Source: Aquimarina sp. AU58 (GTDB lineage: Bacteria > Bacteroidota > Bacteroidia > Flavobacteriales > Flavobacteriaceae). Taken from it: 64,000 nt of DNA. The stretch lies in NCBI RefSeq assembly GCF_900312745.1, contig NZ_OMPD01000009.1, positions 186,001 to 250,000 of the forward strand, given 5' to 3'. Made by a program: the position numbers and the translations under genes. Below are positions 26,996-35,335 of this stretch, one piece after another (the stretch's first letter is position 1; every line of letters starts with the position of its first letter). A model generated the notes under the pieces. That model did not search any database, was not told where the DNA came from, and saw nothing but the letters and a program-made list of their open reading frames with translations.

Positions 26996-26996
26996 A
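26966..26996 (-). promoter_or_regulatory. Promoter of the AbiE-MADS-like operon
   Basis: On the minus strand TTG (26996-26994) is followed after 20 bases by TAAATTTG (26973-26966). This matches the Bacteroidota consensus TTG-N17-23-TAnnTTTG exactly. Predicted transcription start is about 26959, which decides the AbiEi start codon at 26934. Confidence 0.7.
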
Positions 26997-27460
26997 AATT
27001 TATGATACTAATTCACAAAAGAAAATGATACAGCCCTATGTATGATAGTGCTAAGCAAAGATATAATAGGATAAAATTTTAGTATTAATGAAAGTAAATA
27101 AAAGTGTAACCCTTATGAGGCTATTAATAATGTAGAATGGGTTTTTATAAATGCTTCTAATTCAAGTAGATTGTCAATAGAATGGTTAGATATTTCAATC
27201 TCTCCCGCTACTTTTATTTTAAATCCCTGTAAATGAGTAATTTGAAAGGTTTTTTTTGCGTAACTATTGAATTTTAATTAATCATTTGATAATCAATTAT
27301 TTAATGATTCGATAAGTTGAAAAACACAGATTAGATTCGTAAGAAAATACTCTCTTTTTAAAATTATATCTAAAGAAAATCACAGATGTTACTTTTAAAT
27401 CCTTAGATCGAGATTCAGGTTACAAGAATCAAGGCTACATTTCTTATATAACTAATATGT
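26997..27460. other. Intergenic region after the defence operon
   Basis: About 460 bases with no credible gene. The only structure seen is the 146-bp repeat copy at 27067-27212, described separately. The rest is AT-rich and unrecognised, with no RNA gene. Confidence 0.6.
27067..27212 (+). repeat. 146-bp direct repeat, copy A
   Basis: From TAGGATAAAATTTTAG to CTCTCCCGCTACT. Aligned by eye with 33854-33999, it has the same length with no gaps and about 22 mismatches (~85% identity). The end ATTTC[AG]ATCTCTCCCGCTACT resembles a decayed tRNA or tmRNA 3' end but does not fold as one. Confidence 0.8.
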
Positions 27461-28948
27461 TTATGATATGGGAATATTAAGAATTACCTTAGTTCCTTTA
27501 GAATTATGTATAGATCCAATATTTTCAAAATCGAGATTAAAATCCTTTAAATTATTTTTAGAAAAAAGCTCCAACCGTTCTCTTGTGATATCAATACCCA
27601 TTGATTTATGAGTGCGATGTCTCTTTTTATTTACAGAAGCAGATTTTACCATTCCCACACCATTATCTTTAATAATAATATTCAATAAGGTATCACCAAG
27701 CAATGAGATAGCCAATTCTAGATTTTTTTCTCCACTCTTATTTGCAAGTCCATGCCATACTGCATTTTCTAAAAAAGGTTGCAATATAAAAGGAGGTACT
27801 TTAATCGAAGTTAATGATTGAGGAGGAGGATTAATTTTTAGATCAAAATTGATCTTATTTTCAAATCTTAAGTTTTCTAAAAAGAAATAAAGACGTGTGA
27901 TTTCTATTTCTTCTTTTAAAGTAACCTCCTCTAACCTAGAATTGTTTAATATATTTCGAATTAGTTTTGAGAATTTATTCAATTGTTCAATAGAATCTTC
28001 TTTTTTCTCGCTTACAATCGCTCCTTTTATAGAGTTTAGAGTGTTGAATATGAAATGAGAATTCATTTGACTCCTATATACTCTAGATCTTAGCTCATCA
28101 ATCCTATTTTTGAATTTCATTTCTAATTCTTTTCTGGTCAAAATTTCAATTTCAATAGATTTCTTTTTTACTTCCTCCTTCAATGTAAAGTTATGACGTT
28201 CTATGAGTTTTTTATTTGTTTCGAGTTGATGAATCAATCCTTTTTGATATCTTCTTTTCTGTAAAAAAACCACATTTATTTGAACTCCTAAAGCAATTGC
28301 AAAAAATAAAAATTCAATAAATACTCCAACTCCCAAAATAAGCATTGGAGGAGTATTAAGTCTATCGGTAAGGTCAAAGTAAAAAGAAACAAGTATCGAT
28401 AAACCATACATCACAGATCCCAAAGCGATAAAGTTTTTAGCAGGATTATCTAATTTCATTGCCCGATATAGCATGTAAATTGACACTGGGAGATATAAAG
28501 GGATAAAGAAGTAAAGTGTAAATTTTATAAAGAGAGAAGTTAAATTTTTCAAATCATTAGATAAAAAGAAATAATTGACTAAGCTAAAACTCAAAAGTAT
28601 TAAAGCCAGCATCCAGATGTACCGTTTGGTGAAATTATCCAGTTTAGGATTTTTTTTTTCCAAATTAAAAAATGTCCTTATAAATTGTGCATATAACAAA
28701 CTCTCTATAAGCAGTACAGGCCAATTCATTATAATAATTAAACTATATATTGATTCAGGTACAGTAATGTTGTACATAAATTTAAAAGACAAGTATATAT
28801 TAAGAAACATTGCATACAAAGAATAGTATAGGAAACTTAGTTCTTTTACTCTAATATAGGTAATAAGTGTAATAATTGTTAGCAGAGCAATAGATCCTAT
28901 AATCATTCCAAAAAACAGGATATAGATTGTATTGAAATCAATTTCCAA
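27461..28948 (-). CDS. LytS-type sensor histidine kinase with 7TM input
   Basis: A 495-residue membrane kinase. The first ~230 residues have about seven hydrophobic helices (7TM-type sensor), then a coiled coil, then a His_kinase (LytS-type) domain with the phospho-acceptor in HFIFNTLNSIKG, the N box QPFLENAVWHGL and the G box IIKDNGVGM. The start used is TTG at 28948; a later ATG (residue 15) would shorten the first helix. It lies 8 bases downstream of a LytTR response regulator, which is its obvious partner. The signal is unknown. The downstream gene cluster on the opposite strand encodes secreted proteins. Confidence 0.85.
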   Translation of the reverse strand: MEIDFNTIYILFFGMIIGSIALLTIITLITYIRVKELSFLYYSLYAMFLNIYLSFKFMYNITVPESIYSLIIIMNWPVLLIESLLYAQFIRTFFNLEKKNPKLDNFTKRYIWMLALILLSFSLVNYFFLSNDLKNLTSLFIKFTLYFFIPLYLPVSIYMLYRAMKLDNPAKNFIALGSVMYGLSILVSFYFDLTDRLNTPPMLILGVGVFIEFLFFAIALGVQINVVFLQKRRYQKGLIHQLETNKKLIERHNFTLKEEVKKKSIEIEILTRKELEMKFKNRIDELRSRVYRSQMNSHFIFNTLNSIKGAIVSEKKEDSIEQLNKFSKLIRNILNNSRLEEVTLKEEIEITRLYFFLENLRFENKINFDLKINPPPQSLTSIKVPPFILQPFLENAVWHGLANKSGEKNLELAISLLGDTLLNIIIKDNGVGMVKSASVNKKRHRTHKSMGIDITRERLELFSKNNLKDFNLDFENIGSIHNSKGTKVILNIPIS

Positions 28949-28956
28949 AATGCAAT

Positions 28957-29706
28957 TTATTTTAAAATCAATTCAAGTAAGTTTTGTTTCTTACTTCGCG
29001 AAACAGGTATATTCTTCCCATTATGAAGTATAACTTCTCCTCCATCGCCACGATGGTATTCTTTTATAGCATTAAGGTTGATAACATAGGATTGATGTAT
29101 TCTTAAGAAATTGTTATGAGGAAGTTGTAATTCAAATTGTTTTAAATTTCTAGAAATACAATGTTTTTTTCCACTACTCATAATTACATAAGTATAACTA
29201 CCTTCTGATTCGCAATAAAGAATATCTTCCGAATTTACCAATAGAATTTTTTTGTCCATTGGTAAATTTATTTTAGAATTATGCTTAGTTGGGTTTATAA
29301 AATTCTCTTCCATTAGAAGACGTAAACTCGCTCCTAGGCTTTTATTTTGTTTGTTGGATAATACTTTCTCAATAGCAATACACAACTCTTCTTTTTCGAT
29401 AGGTTTTAATAAATAGTCAATAGCACTTGCTTTAAATGCTTTGACGGCGTAACTATCATAGGCTGTAGTGAAAATGATATCGAAATCTTTACTAGTGATT
29501 CTTTTGAGTAATTGAAAACCATCTAATTCGGGCATTTCTATATCCAAAAACAAAACATCAGGTTTCAATCCATTGATAATGTCAATTGCTTCTTCTGCAT
29601 TCTTTATAGTACATAGTATTTCTACATCCGAACAATGTGTTTCCAATTCCCACCTTAGAGCATCAATTGCAAGTTGTTCATCATCTACTATGATAGCTTT
29701 GAGCAT
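28957..29706 (-). CDS. LytTR-family response regulator
   Basis: A 249-residue regulator. The receiver domain (residues 1-120) has the acidic pocket (VDDE), the phospho-acceptor in VLFLDIEMPELDGF, and the conserved Lys in DYLLKPIEKEEL. The LytTR DNA-binding domain follows (~145-249; FLRIHQSYVINLNAIKEY, IPVSRSKKQNLLELI). It is co-transcribed with the histidine kinase downstream. The 229-base divergent gap to the next + strand gene is a candidate target, since LytTR proteins often control neighbouring genes. Confidence 0.9.
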   Translation of the reverse strand: MLKAIIVDDEQLAIDALRWELETHCSDVEILCTIKNAEEAIDIINGLKPDVLFLDIEMPELDGFQLLKRITSKDFDIIFTTAYDSYAVKAFKASAIDYLLKPIEKEELCIAIEKVLSNKQNKSLGASLRLLMEENFINPTKHNSKINLPMDKKILLVNSEDILYCESEGSYTYVIMSSGKKHCISRNLKQFELQLPHNNFLRIHQSYVINLNAIKEYHRGDGGEVILHNGKNIPVSRSKKQNLLELILK

Positions 29707-29935
29707 AAAACTTAGTTAAGTATGTGTTATGACTAAAATAGAAAAGAATACAATTTACAAATATTAAAATTAATTATTCCCCTGATTTATATCAAATATC
29801 TCCAATTACAAATTCATTCCTGCCCAATATAAATTATCGTATCGAAACTAGCCTTGTAATCCTAAACTTTACGCTAGTAAAAAGTCTGTTACATTCTTAT
29901 TTGTAAAATATTTTCAACTCTTAAAGACAACTATT

Positions 29936-30841
29936 ATGAAAACAAAATTTTTATTATTCGGATTCATTGCATGCCTAACATTTTGTAATGCTATTGCGCA
30001 ATGGGGAACCAATGGAGGTAATATTGCGCACACCAATAGAAATGTTGGTATCGGTACAAATAATCCTCAGCAAGAATTACATATCATAAAAAATGGTAGT
30101 AATGCAGATTTAAGACTTCAGCGAAGATACAGTACTCAAACAGATTTCTTCTCAGGGAGCAACAAAGCGGGAATCTGGAGCTATGGAACAAAATCACTTG
30201 TTTTTGGAACAGTGGCTAAAGAAGACATGAGAATTAATTGGTTGGGAAATATAGGGATAGGTAGTACAAACCCTAAAAGCAAACTGCACCTATACGGTGC
30301 TGGTGCCACCAGTTTGAGACTTCAATCCAGCAGTGGATTTGGTTCTACCAATATTCAATTTTGGAGTGATCCACAGGGTAGTACTAATGAATGGCGCCCA
30401 GCATATATTAAATCCACAGATAATGGAAACTTTACTGGTGGGCTCGCCTTTATAACAAATGGTACAGGAAGCGCCAGTAAAACTGGCTCAGTCGAAACTA
30501 TGCGATTGGTAAATGGTAGAGTTGGCATCAAAACTACCAATCCAGATGCTGAACTGACTGTTAGAGGTAGAATTCACGCTCAGGAAGTATTAGTAGATCT
30601 CAATGGAGCTGTAGCACCTGATTATGTTTTTGAATCCAACTATCATTTAAGAAGCTTAGCTGTTACCGAAAAATATATCCAGAACAATAAACACCTCCCG
30701 GAAATCCCCTCGGCTGCCGAGATGGAAAGAAATGGTGTTGAACTTAAGGCAATGAATCTTAAACTTCTTCAAAAAATTGAAGAGTTAACGCTTTACATTA
30801 TCGAGCAAGATAAACGTATTAGTAAATTAGAATCTAAATAA
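29936..30841 (+). CDS. Secreted tail-fibre-like repeat protein
   Basis: A 301-residue protein with a signal peptide (KTKFLLFGFIACLTFCNAIAQ). The motif 'NVGIGTNNPQQELHI' and variants (NIGIGSTNPKSKLHLYG, VGIKTTNPDAELTVRG) repeat three times, as in Bacteroidota surface proteins with phage tail-fibre-like beta repeats. The C-terminal ~80 residues (YHLRSLAVTEKYIQNNKHLPEIP ... coiled coil ending ISKLESK) resemble the S74/tail-fibre chaperone-type end and probably trimerise. It is 37 bases upstream of an S8 protease gene on the same strand. The function is probably surface attachment or adhesion. Confidence 0.75.
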   Translation: MKTKFLLFGFIACLTFCNAIAQWGTNGGNIAHTNRNVGIGTNNPQQELHIIKNGSNADLRLQRRYSTQTDFFSGSNKAGIWSYGTKSLVFGTVAKEDMRINWLGNIGIGSTNPKSKLHLYGAGATSLRLQSSSGFGSTNIQFWSDPQGSTNEWRPAYIKSTDNGNFTGGLAFITNGTGSASKTGSVETMRLVNGRVGIKTTNPDAELTVRGRIHAQEVLVDLNGAVAPDYVFESNYHLRSLAVTEKYIQNNKHLPEIPSAAEMERNGVELKAMNLKLLQKIEELTLYIIEQDKRISKLESK

Positions 30842-30878
30842 AGAAAATAATCAATAATCCTAATTAAAATTAATAATA

Positions 30879-33131
30879 ATGGAACGTATATTAATTAAAG
30901 TGATTTTATCTTTATTGTTATTTTCTATTACTGGTTATGGACAAAATCAACTAGATAATTATTACTACTATAAAGGAGAAAAGGTATTTCTTGATATAGA
31001 TACCAAAACGATATCTATTTCATTTGAAGGAGAAAATTCAATTAATTCTTTAAAGAATAATTCAAATGAAATTTCAGAAATCATTGAAGATAGGACTAGA
31101 GCAATTGTAGATGTTATTGGAAATAGCGCAAAACAACGAAAGAATATTAAAGCGTACTATGTAGAAATCTCTGCTAAAAGAGAATTGACTAAAAAAGAAT
31201 ATGTTAGTAAAATTGAAAACTTTAAAAAGTATAATAATACTTTAATGGTATCTCCTACATATAAAACTAAAGTGGGTAAGCGTATAGGCTTATCAAATAA
31301 TTTTCATGTAAAACTAAAAAAAGCAAAAGATGTTGATATTTTATTTAAATACGCAAAAGAATTCAATGTAGAGGTTTTAGGTAATAATGAATTTATGCCT
31401 TTATGGTTTACACTAGCTATTAGAACACCTCAAAACTTTAATGCTTTAAATTTAGCAAACATTTTTTATGAGACAGGATTGTTTGAAAATACAGAACCAG
31501 TATTTATGCATCATGATTTGCTAAATTCTAATGACCCATATTTTAATGACCAATGGATGCTAAAAAATACAGGTCAAAGTGGAGGTGTTTCTGGGATCGA
31601 CATGAATATAGAACAGGCTTGGGGAATATCTACTGGAAATAATATAAAAATAGCGGTAATAGATGAGGGTATAGAGCTTAATCATCCAGATTTGGCAGGA
31701 AATAGTTATGGAACAGGGTATGATGCTTCATTAGATGAAACACCCTCAATAGTATGGGGACCTCACGGTACCGCATGTGCAGGAATCATAGGAGCTGTAA
31801 AGGATAATAACAATGGTATAGCTGGTGTCGCTCCTAATTCCAAATTAATTTCTATTAGCTTATGGTTATTTACTACTACCAGTCAAACGTTAGCTAATGG
31901 TATTAATTGGGCATGGCAGAACGGTGCAGATGTTATTAGCAATTCATGGGGTGGTTTAGCTCCATCAAGTGTTTTAGATGATGCGATTTCAAATGCTTTG
32001 ACAAACGGAAGAAATGGTTTGGGAAGTATTGTTGTTTTCTCAAGTGGAAATGATAACGAGAATGGTGCAGCATACCCATCTAACTCTAACCCTCTTATCC
32101 TTTGTGTAGGAGCAACTGATAGGTGTGGTGTAAGATCAGGTAGAATAGATATTATTCCTCAATCCTGCGACCCATGGGGACCCAATAGTAGAGCAGGAAG
32201 TAGCTATGGTACTCCTCTGGATATTGTGGCTGGGGGAACAAGCATTTCAACAACAGATAGACAAGGGGATGCACCAGGACCTGTTTTATTGATAGGTGGA
32301 GATTACAACCCTCCATCTCATTCTTCAAATGACTATTCTAATTATGATTATACTAGAGGATTCGGAGGAACCTCTGCTGCTTGTCCATATGTAGCAGGAG
32401 TAGCTGCATTAATTTTAAGTACTAACCCAGATTTAACAGTTAAGAGTGTAAATGATATTATAGAAAAATCTGCTCAAAAGATAAGAACAGATTTATACTC
32501 TTATTCTAACACAAGCATACGCCCTAATGGGACTTGGAATAATGAATTGGGTTATGGGATGGTAGATGCCCATCAAGCTGTTTTATTAGCTCAAAATAGT
32601 GATTGTATAGGTAATTTAACAATCACTCAGAATGTAAATATTGGTCAATCAGACATTCGAGAAGTAACAAATAGTATTACTGCTACTAATATCATTTTTA
32701 ATAACGCAACTGCAGTATACGACGCTGGAAATAGAGTTCGATTAAGACCTGGATTTCATGCAAGAATGAGGTCGTCTTTTAGAGCCCATATTAATGGTTG
32801 TGTTATAAGAGCTCCTACAATAGAAAAAAAGGCAGAACCGGAAGTTATTGTTGTTTATGAAAAAAGTATTAGTAAACCATTAGATGAATTCCAAAAAATA
32901 AAAATATTTCCAAATCCAGTAAGAAATATACTAACTATTATTAGTGAAGAACCAATTTTATCATGGGAGTTAAAAAACAATATGGGAAAGCTATCAAATC
33001 AATCTAAACCTAACAGAAAAACATTTTTAAAAGATCATATTAATGTGAAATCTTTAAATTCTGGATTATATATTTTAAAAATTAATATGACTAATGGTGA
33101 AACGGCATATAAAAGAATTATAAAAAATTAG
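30879..33131 (+). CDS. Secreted S8 subtilisin-like protease with type IX sorting domain
   Basis: A 750-residue exported protease. A signal peptide (LIKVILSLLLFSITGYGQ) is followed by a ~190-residue prodomain. The catalytic triad is complete: Asp in VIDEGIELNHPD (~261), His in PHGTACAG (~295) and Ser in GGTSAACPYVAG (~497). Residues ~595-645 (AGNRVRLRPGFHARMRSSF) form a 3-coathanger stack domain. The last ~75 residues (IFPNPVRNILTI ... LNSGLYILKINMTNGE) are a type A type IX secretion C-terminal domain. It would be moved across the outer membrane and anchored or released outside. It is co-oriented with the tail-fibre-like gene. The next gene downstream has been destroyed by an insertion. Confidence 0.9.
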   Translation: MERILIKVILSLLLFSITGYGQNQLDNYYYYKGEKVFLDIDTKTISISFEGENSINSLKNNSNEISEIIEDRTRAIVDVIGNSAKQRKNIKAYYVEISAKRELTKKEYVSKIENFKKYNNTLMVSPTYKTKVGKRIGLSNNFHVKLKKAKDVDILFKYAKEFNVEVLGNNEFMPLWFTLAIRTPQNFNALNLANIFYETGLFENTEPVFMHHDLLNSNDPYFNDQWMLKNTGQSGGVSGIDMNIEQAWGISTGNNIKIAVIDEGIELNHPDLAGNSYGTGYDASLDETPSIVWGPHGTACAGIIGAVKDNNNGIAGVAPNSKLISISLWLFTTTSQTLANGINWAWQNGADVISNSWGGLAPSSVLDDAISNALTNGRNGLGSIVVFSSGNDNENGAAYPSNSNPLILCVGATDRCGVRSGRIDIIPQSCDPWGPNSRAGSSYGTPLDIVAGGTSISTTDRQGDAPGPVLLIGGDYNPPSHSSNDYSNYDYTRGFGGTSAACPYVAGVAALILSTNPDLTVKSVNDIIEKSAQKIRTDLYSYSNTSIRPNGTWNNELGYGMVDAHQAVLLAQNSDCIGNLTITQNVNIGQSDIREVTNSITATNIIFNNATAVYDAGNRVRLRPGFHARMRSSFRAHINGCVIRAPTIEKKAEPEVIVVYEKSISKPLDEFQKIKIFPNPVRNILTIISEEPILSWELKNNMGKLSNQSKPNRKTFLKDHINVKSLNSGLYILKINMTNGETAYKRIIKN

Positions 33132-33135
33132 AACA

Positions 33136-33231
33136 ATGAAAAAACTACTTTTATTAGGCTTTATGATAAGCCTTTGCTTAACTGCTTACCGACAAAATAT
33201 TAATTTTCCAGGTTCTAGGGTTGTCTTATAA
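33136..33231 (+). pseudogene. Orphan signal peptide from an interrupted secreted-protein gene
   Basis: A 31-codon frame (MKKLLLLGFMISLCLTAYRQ, then NINFPGSRVVL) has a normal Bacteroidota signal peptide and the first residues of a mature 'QNINFPD...' protein, then stops. The break at about 33212 coincides with the start of the insertion-sequence remnant region. It lies 4 bases after the protease stop, so an operon gene has been lost. Confidence 0.6.
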
Positions 33232-33853
33232 AATTAAGGTTGAATCCCTATAGTTTTTTGTGTAAAAAAGAATCAAACGACTAATACTCACAAATAGAGC
33301 CTATATTTAAATAAATAACTTGAATTCTGGATAAGCTCATCCAGAATTCAAGTTAAAGAAGATACCTAGAGAGCCCAACGAAAAGAAATATGGGCAGATA
33401 AAGGCTATAAAACTTCAGCTAATGATGGGGGATTTCAAAATAAAAAGGTCAAAAATAGGATTCAAGGCAAAACATATCGTAATAGACCCTTAAGCAATAA
33501 ACAAAAGCCCAGGAATAAGCTTATTTCCAAGTAACCCTAAAACAATAAAATTCTTTTTTGAAAATACTGAGAATAATATTCTTCTAAAATCTGAGATCTT
33601 TGTAATTAGTGACGAAATAGAAACTATTTCAGAATACGCTCTTTTTATGAAAAAGTATAAAAAGTGACTGCTTATTGGTCTAGAGCATGATATAGCTTGG
33701 ATTCTAGAAAATATATCCAAAAATTACAGTTCTAACCTGAATAGACTTTCAATATTATTACAATTTAAAGAATAACATTTTCCCATATCCAATCTAAGCT
33801 GAATTATCCAGCATGTGAATGTTATAAAAACAATAAAATTTTACCCTAGTATT
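33232..33853. other. Degraded region containing insertion-sequence debris
   Basis: About 620 bases without an intact gene. A transposase fragment is recognisable at 33370-33534 (listed separately). Other reading frames are short and interrupted, and no terminal inverted repeats could be paired with confidence. Confidence 0.6.
33370..33534 (+). pseudogene. IS5-family transposase fragment
   Basis: The 54-codon fragment includes KEIWADKGYKTSANDGG and KNRIQGKTYRNRPLSNKQKP, the conserved 'ADKGY...RI..K..RN.PL...QK..N' region of IS5-family DDE transposases. The frame is closed by stops on both sides, so only a central piece survives. It marks the insertion that destroyed the gene starting at 33136. 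Confidence 0.75.
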
Positions 33854-33999
33854 TAGGATAAGGTTTTAGTATTAATGAAAGTAAATAAGAGTATAACTAT
33901 TACAAAGCTATTAATACTATAGCATGGTTTTTTATAAATGCCTTTAATTCAAATATATGGTTGATGGAATGGTTAGATATTTCGATCTCTCCCGCTACT
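33854..33999 (+). repeat. 146-bp direct repeat, copy B
   Basis: The partner of copy A at 27067-27212: equal length, ~85% identical by hand alignment, same orientation. The two copies bracket the 6.6-kb segment with the LytS/LytTR pair, the tail-fibre-like gene, the protease and the IS debris. Confidence 0.8.
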
Positions 34000-34000
34000 A

Positions 34001-34034
34001 AAAAAAGCTTCACAGAAATGTGAGGCTTTTTTTA
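34001..34034 (+). terminator. Rho-independent terminator-like hairpin after repeat B
   Basis: AAGCTTCACA and TGTGAGGCTT pair with one G-U around a GAAA-type loop and are followed by a T run. A similar sequence, GCTTTACAGAAATGTGAGG, recurs near 53961, and both are preceded by CGCTACTA. Confidence 0.65.
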
Positions 34035-34163
34035 TTGAAATTAAGCAGAGAACCCGAGAGGGCTAAATACAAGTACAATATATATTGGATGTTATATCTA
34101 AAAATAATCCATACTGCTATTTCACGGTGTTATAGGAAAGTTTGAAATTAACCAAAGAAAAAA

Positions 34164-34826
34164 TCACTCATTGTTTTTTTTAATAATCCCAAAAAACTCA
34201 TTTCGTAGAGAAGGTTCTATAAATTGGCCTCCATACTCAATCGTAGTGGTAAAACTACTTTTATCTTTAATTCCTCTAGAAGAAACACATAAGTGTTTAG
34301 CATTTACTACGACAATAACATCTTTGGTATCTAAAGTTTGTTGTAAGTCTTTTAGGATTTGCAGACATAGTCTTTCTTGTACTTGAGGGCGATGTGAGTA
34401 ATAATCGACTAACCTGTTAATTTTTGACAATCCTACTACCTTGTTTTTTGGAATATACCCTACATGCGCAGTACCAATTATGGGCAAAAAATGATGCTCA
34501 CAGGCAGAATCAATAGTAATATTATGTTCTACCAACATTTTTTGATACCCGTACTTATTATCAAAAGTTGAAATTTTTGGGCGGTTTTTAGGGTCTAAAC
34601 CATAAAAAAGTTCTTTTACATACATCTTGGCCACTCTGTACGGAGTTCCCGAAAGACTATCATCTGTTAAATCGAGCCCCAACTCTTTCATTATTTCAGA
34701 GAAGTGATGTTGAATGTTTTTGATTTTTTCATTCTCAGATTTTTCAAAAGCATCCTCTCGCAAAGGAGTTTCTACGTTATTAGAAATATGTGCATCTCCT
34801 ATCAATTCTATTTTCTTTCTATTCAT
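34164..34826 (-). CDS. folE: GTP cyclohydrolase I
   Basis: A 220-residue FolE that converts GTP to dihydroneopterin triphosphate for folate or pterin synthesis. The zinc and active-site motifs are visible: SACEHHFLP (Cys ~110, His 112-113), VVGLSKINRLVDYYS and HLCVSSRG (second zinc Cys ~181), then TTTIEYGG. It lies 10 bases downstream of a merC-like gene and probably shares its transcript. Duplicate folE genes under zinc-repressor control are known in several bacteria as a way to cope with poor metal loading; this copy's neighbours fit that idea. Whether a second folE exists cannot be seen here. Confidence 0.9.
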   Translation of the reverse strand: MNRKKIELIGDAHISNNVETPLREDAFEKSENEKIKNIQHHFSEIMKELGLDLTDDSLSGTPYRVAKMYVKELFYGLDPKNRPKISTFDNKYGYQKMLVEHNITIDSACEHHFLPIIGTAHVGYIPKNKVVGLSKINRLVDYYSHRPQVQERLCLQILKDLQQTLDTKDVIVVVNAKHLCVSSRGIKDKSSFTTTIEYGGQFIEPSLRNEFFGIIKKNNE

Positions 34827-34836
34827 TTTACGGGTA

Positions 34837-35241
34837 CTAATTGGTTTTACAACATTTTTGTTTGCATTGACAGTATTTTAGATTGTAGAAATGTAAAACC
34901 ACTAATAATAGAGATGCTACAAAAATGAGCGCTTCTGGTAGAGAAATTAAAGGAAATTTTTCATTTATAACAATAACGAATAACAGCAGCCAACTTATCC
35001 AAAAAGCATATTTCATTTTGGGTTTTGAAGTAGTTTTAACAGATCTACTGATCGCTATAAAAGAAAATCCTAAAAAAATAATGTCTAAAGACTTCCACCA
35101 AACGGGATGTACATCTTGTAACATTACCGAACCAGTATGAGCTATGAAAAGAAAAGGAGTGATTAAGCAATGCGCCAAACATAAGCTACTTGCTACAATT
35201 CCTAAAGTATCTGAGTTATTACGTATGTGAGATATCTTCAA
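34837..35241 (-). CDS. merC: MerC-family membrane protein
   Basis: A four-helix membrane protein of the MerC family with the expected first-helix cysteine motif SLCLAHC and a Cys-rich tail (KYCQCKQKCCKTN). The frame is open to an ATG at 35292, but a promoter -7 box (35269-35262) lies inside that extension. The in-frame TTG at 35241 (MKISHIRNNSDTLG) gives a normal MerC N-terminus and a ~14-base leader, so that start is preferred. Family members move soft metal ions such as mercury; in zinc-repressor neighbourhoods a zinc role is more likely. It is the first gene of a merC-folE operon. Confidence 0.75.
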   Translation of the reverse strand: MKISHIRNNSDTLGIVASSLCLAHCLITPFLFIAHTGSVMLQDVHPVWWKSLDIIFLGFSFIAISRSVKTTSKPKMKYAFWISWLLLFVIVINEKFPLISLPEALIFVASLLLVVLHFYNLKYCQCKQKCCKTN

Positions 35242-35261
35242 AAGAAAAATGTATTTATGGG

Positions 35262-35289
35262 CAAAGATAGTATTATTTAATAAATGCAA
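35262..35289 (-). promoter_or_regulatory. Promoter of merC-folE
   Basis: Minus-strand TTG (35289-35287), 17-base spacer, TATCTTTG (35269-35262), matching TTG-N17-23-TAnnTTTG. The predicted start near 35255 excludes the ATG at 35292. Confidence 0.6.
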
Positions 35290-35298
35290 CATTGTTGC
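35286..35298. promoter_or_regulatory. Palindrome GCAACATTGTTGC over two divergent promoters (candidate Zur operator)
   Basis: Five-base arms around ATT. The palindrome contains the -33 TTG of the leftward merC promoter and the -33 TTG of the rightward ABC promoter, so one bound repressor would silence both operons. Confidence 0.55.
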
Positions 35299-35322
35299 TT
35301 TAGTAATATTTGTCTATTTTTG
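35292..35322 (+). promoter_or_regulatory. Promoter of the ABC-FtsX operon
   Basis: TTG (35292-35294), 20-base spacer, TATTTTTG (35315-35322). The predicted start at about 35329 leaves a very short leader before the ATG at 35336. Confidence 0.55.
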
Positions 35323-35335
35323 AAAAAATCATTTT

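Noticed and set aside
27180..27212. tRNA or tmRNA gene at the end of repeats A and B
   Set aside because: The 3' end looks tRNA-like (TTCGATC before CTCCCGCTACT), but the T stem does not pair and no 5' half, D or anticodon arm can be found.
33490..33720. 76-codon minus-strand ORF
   Set aside because: It is antisense to insertion-sequence debris, and the composition is not protein-like.
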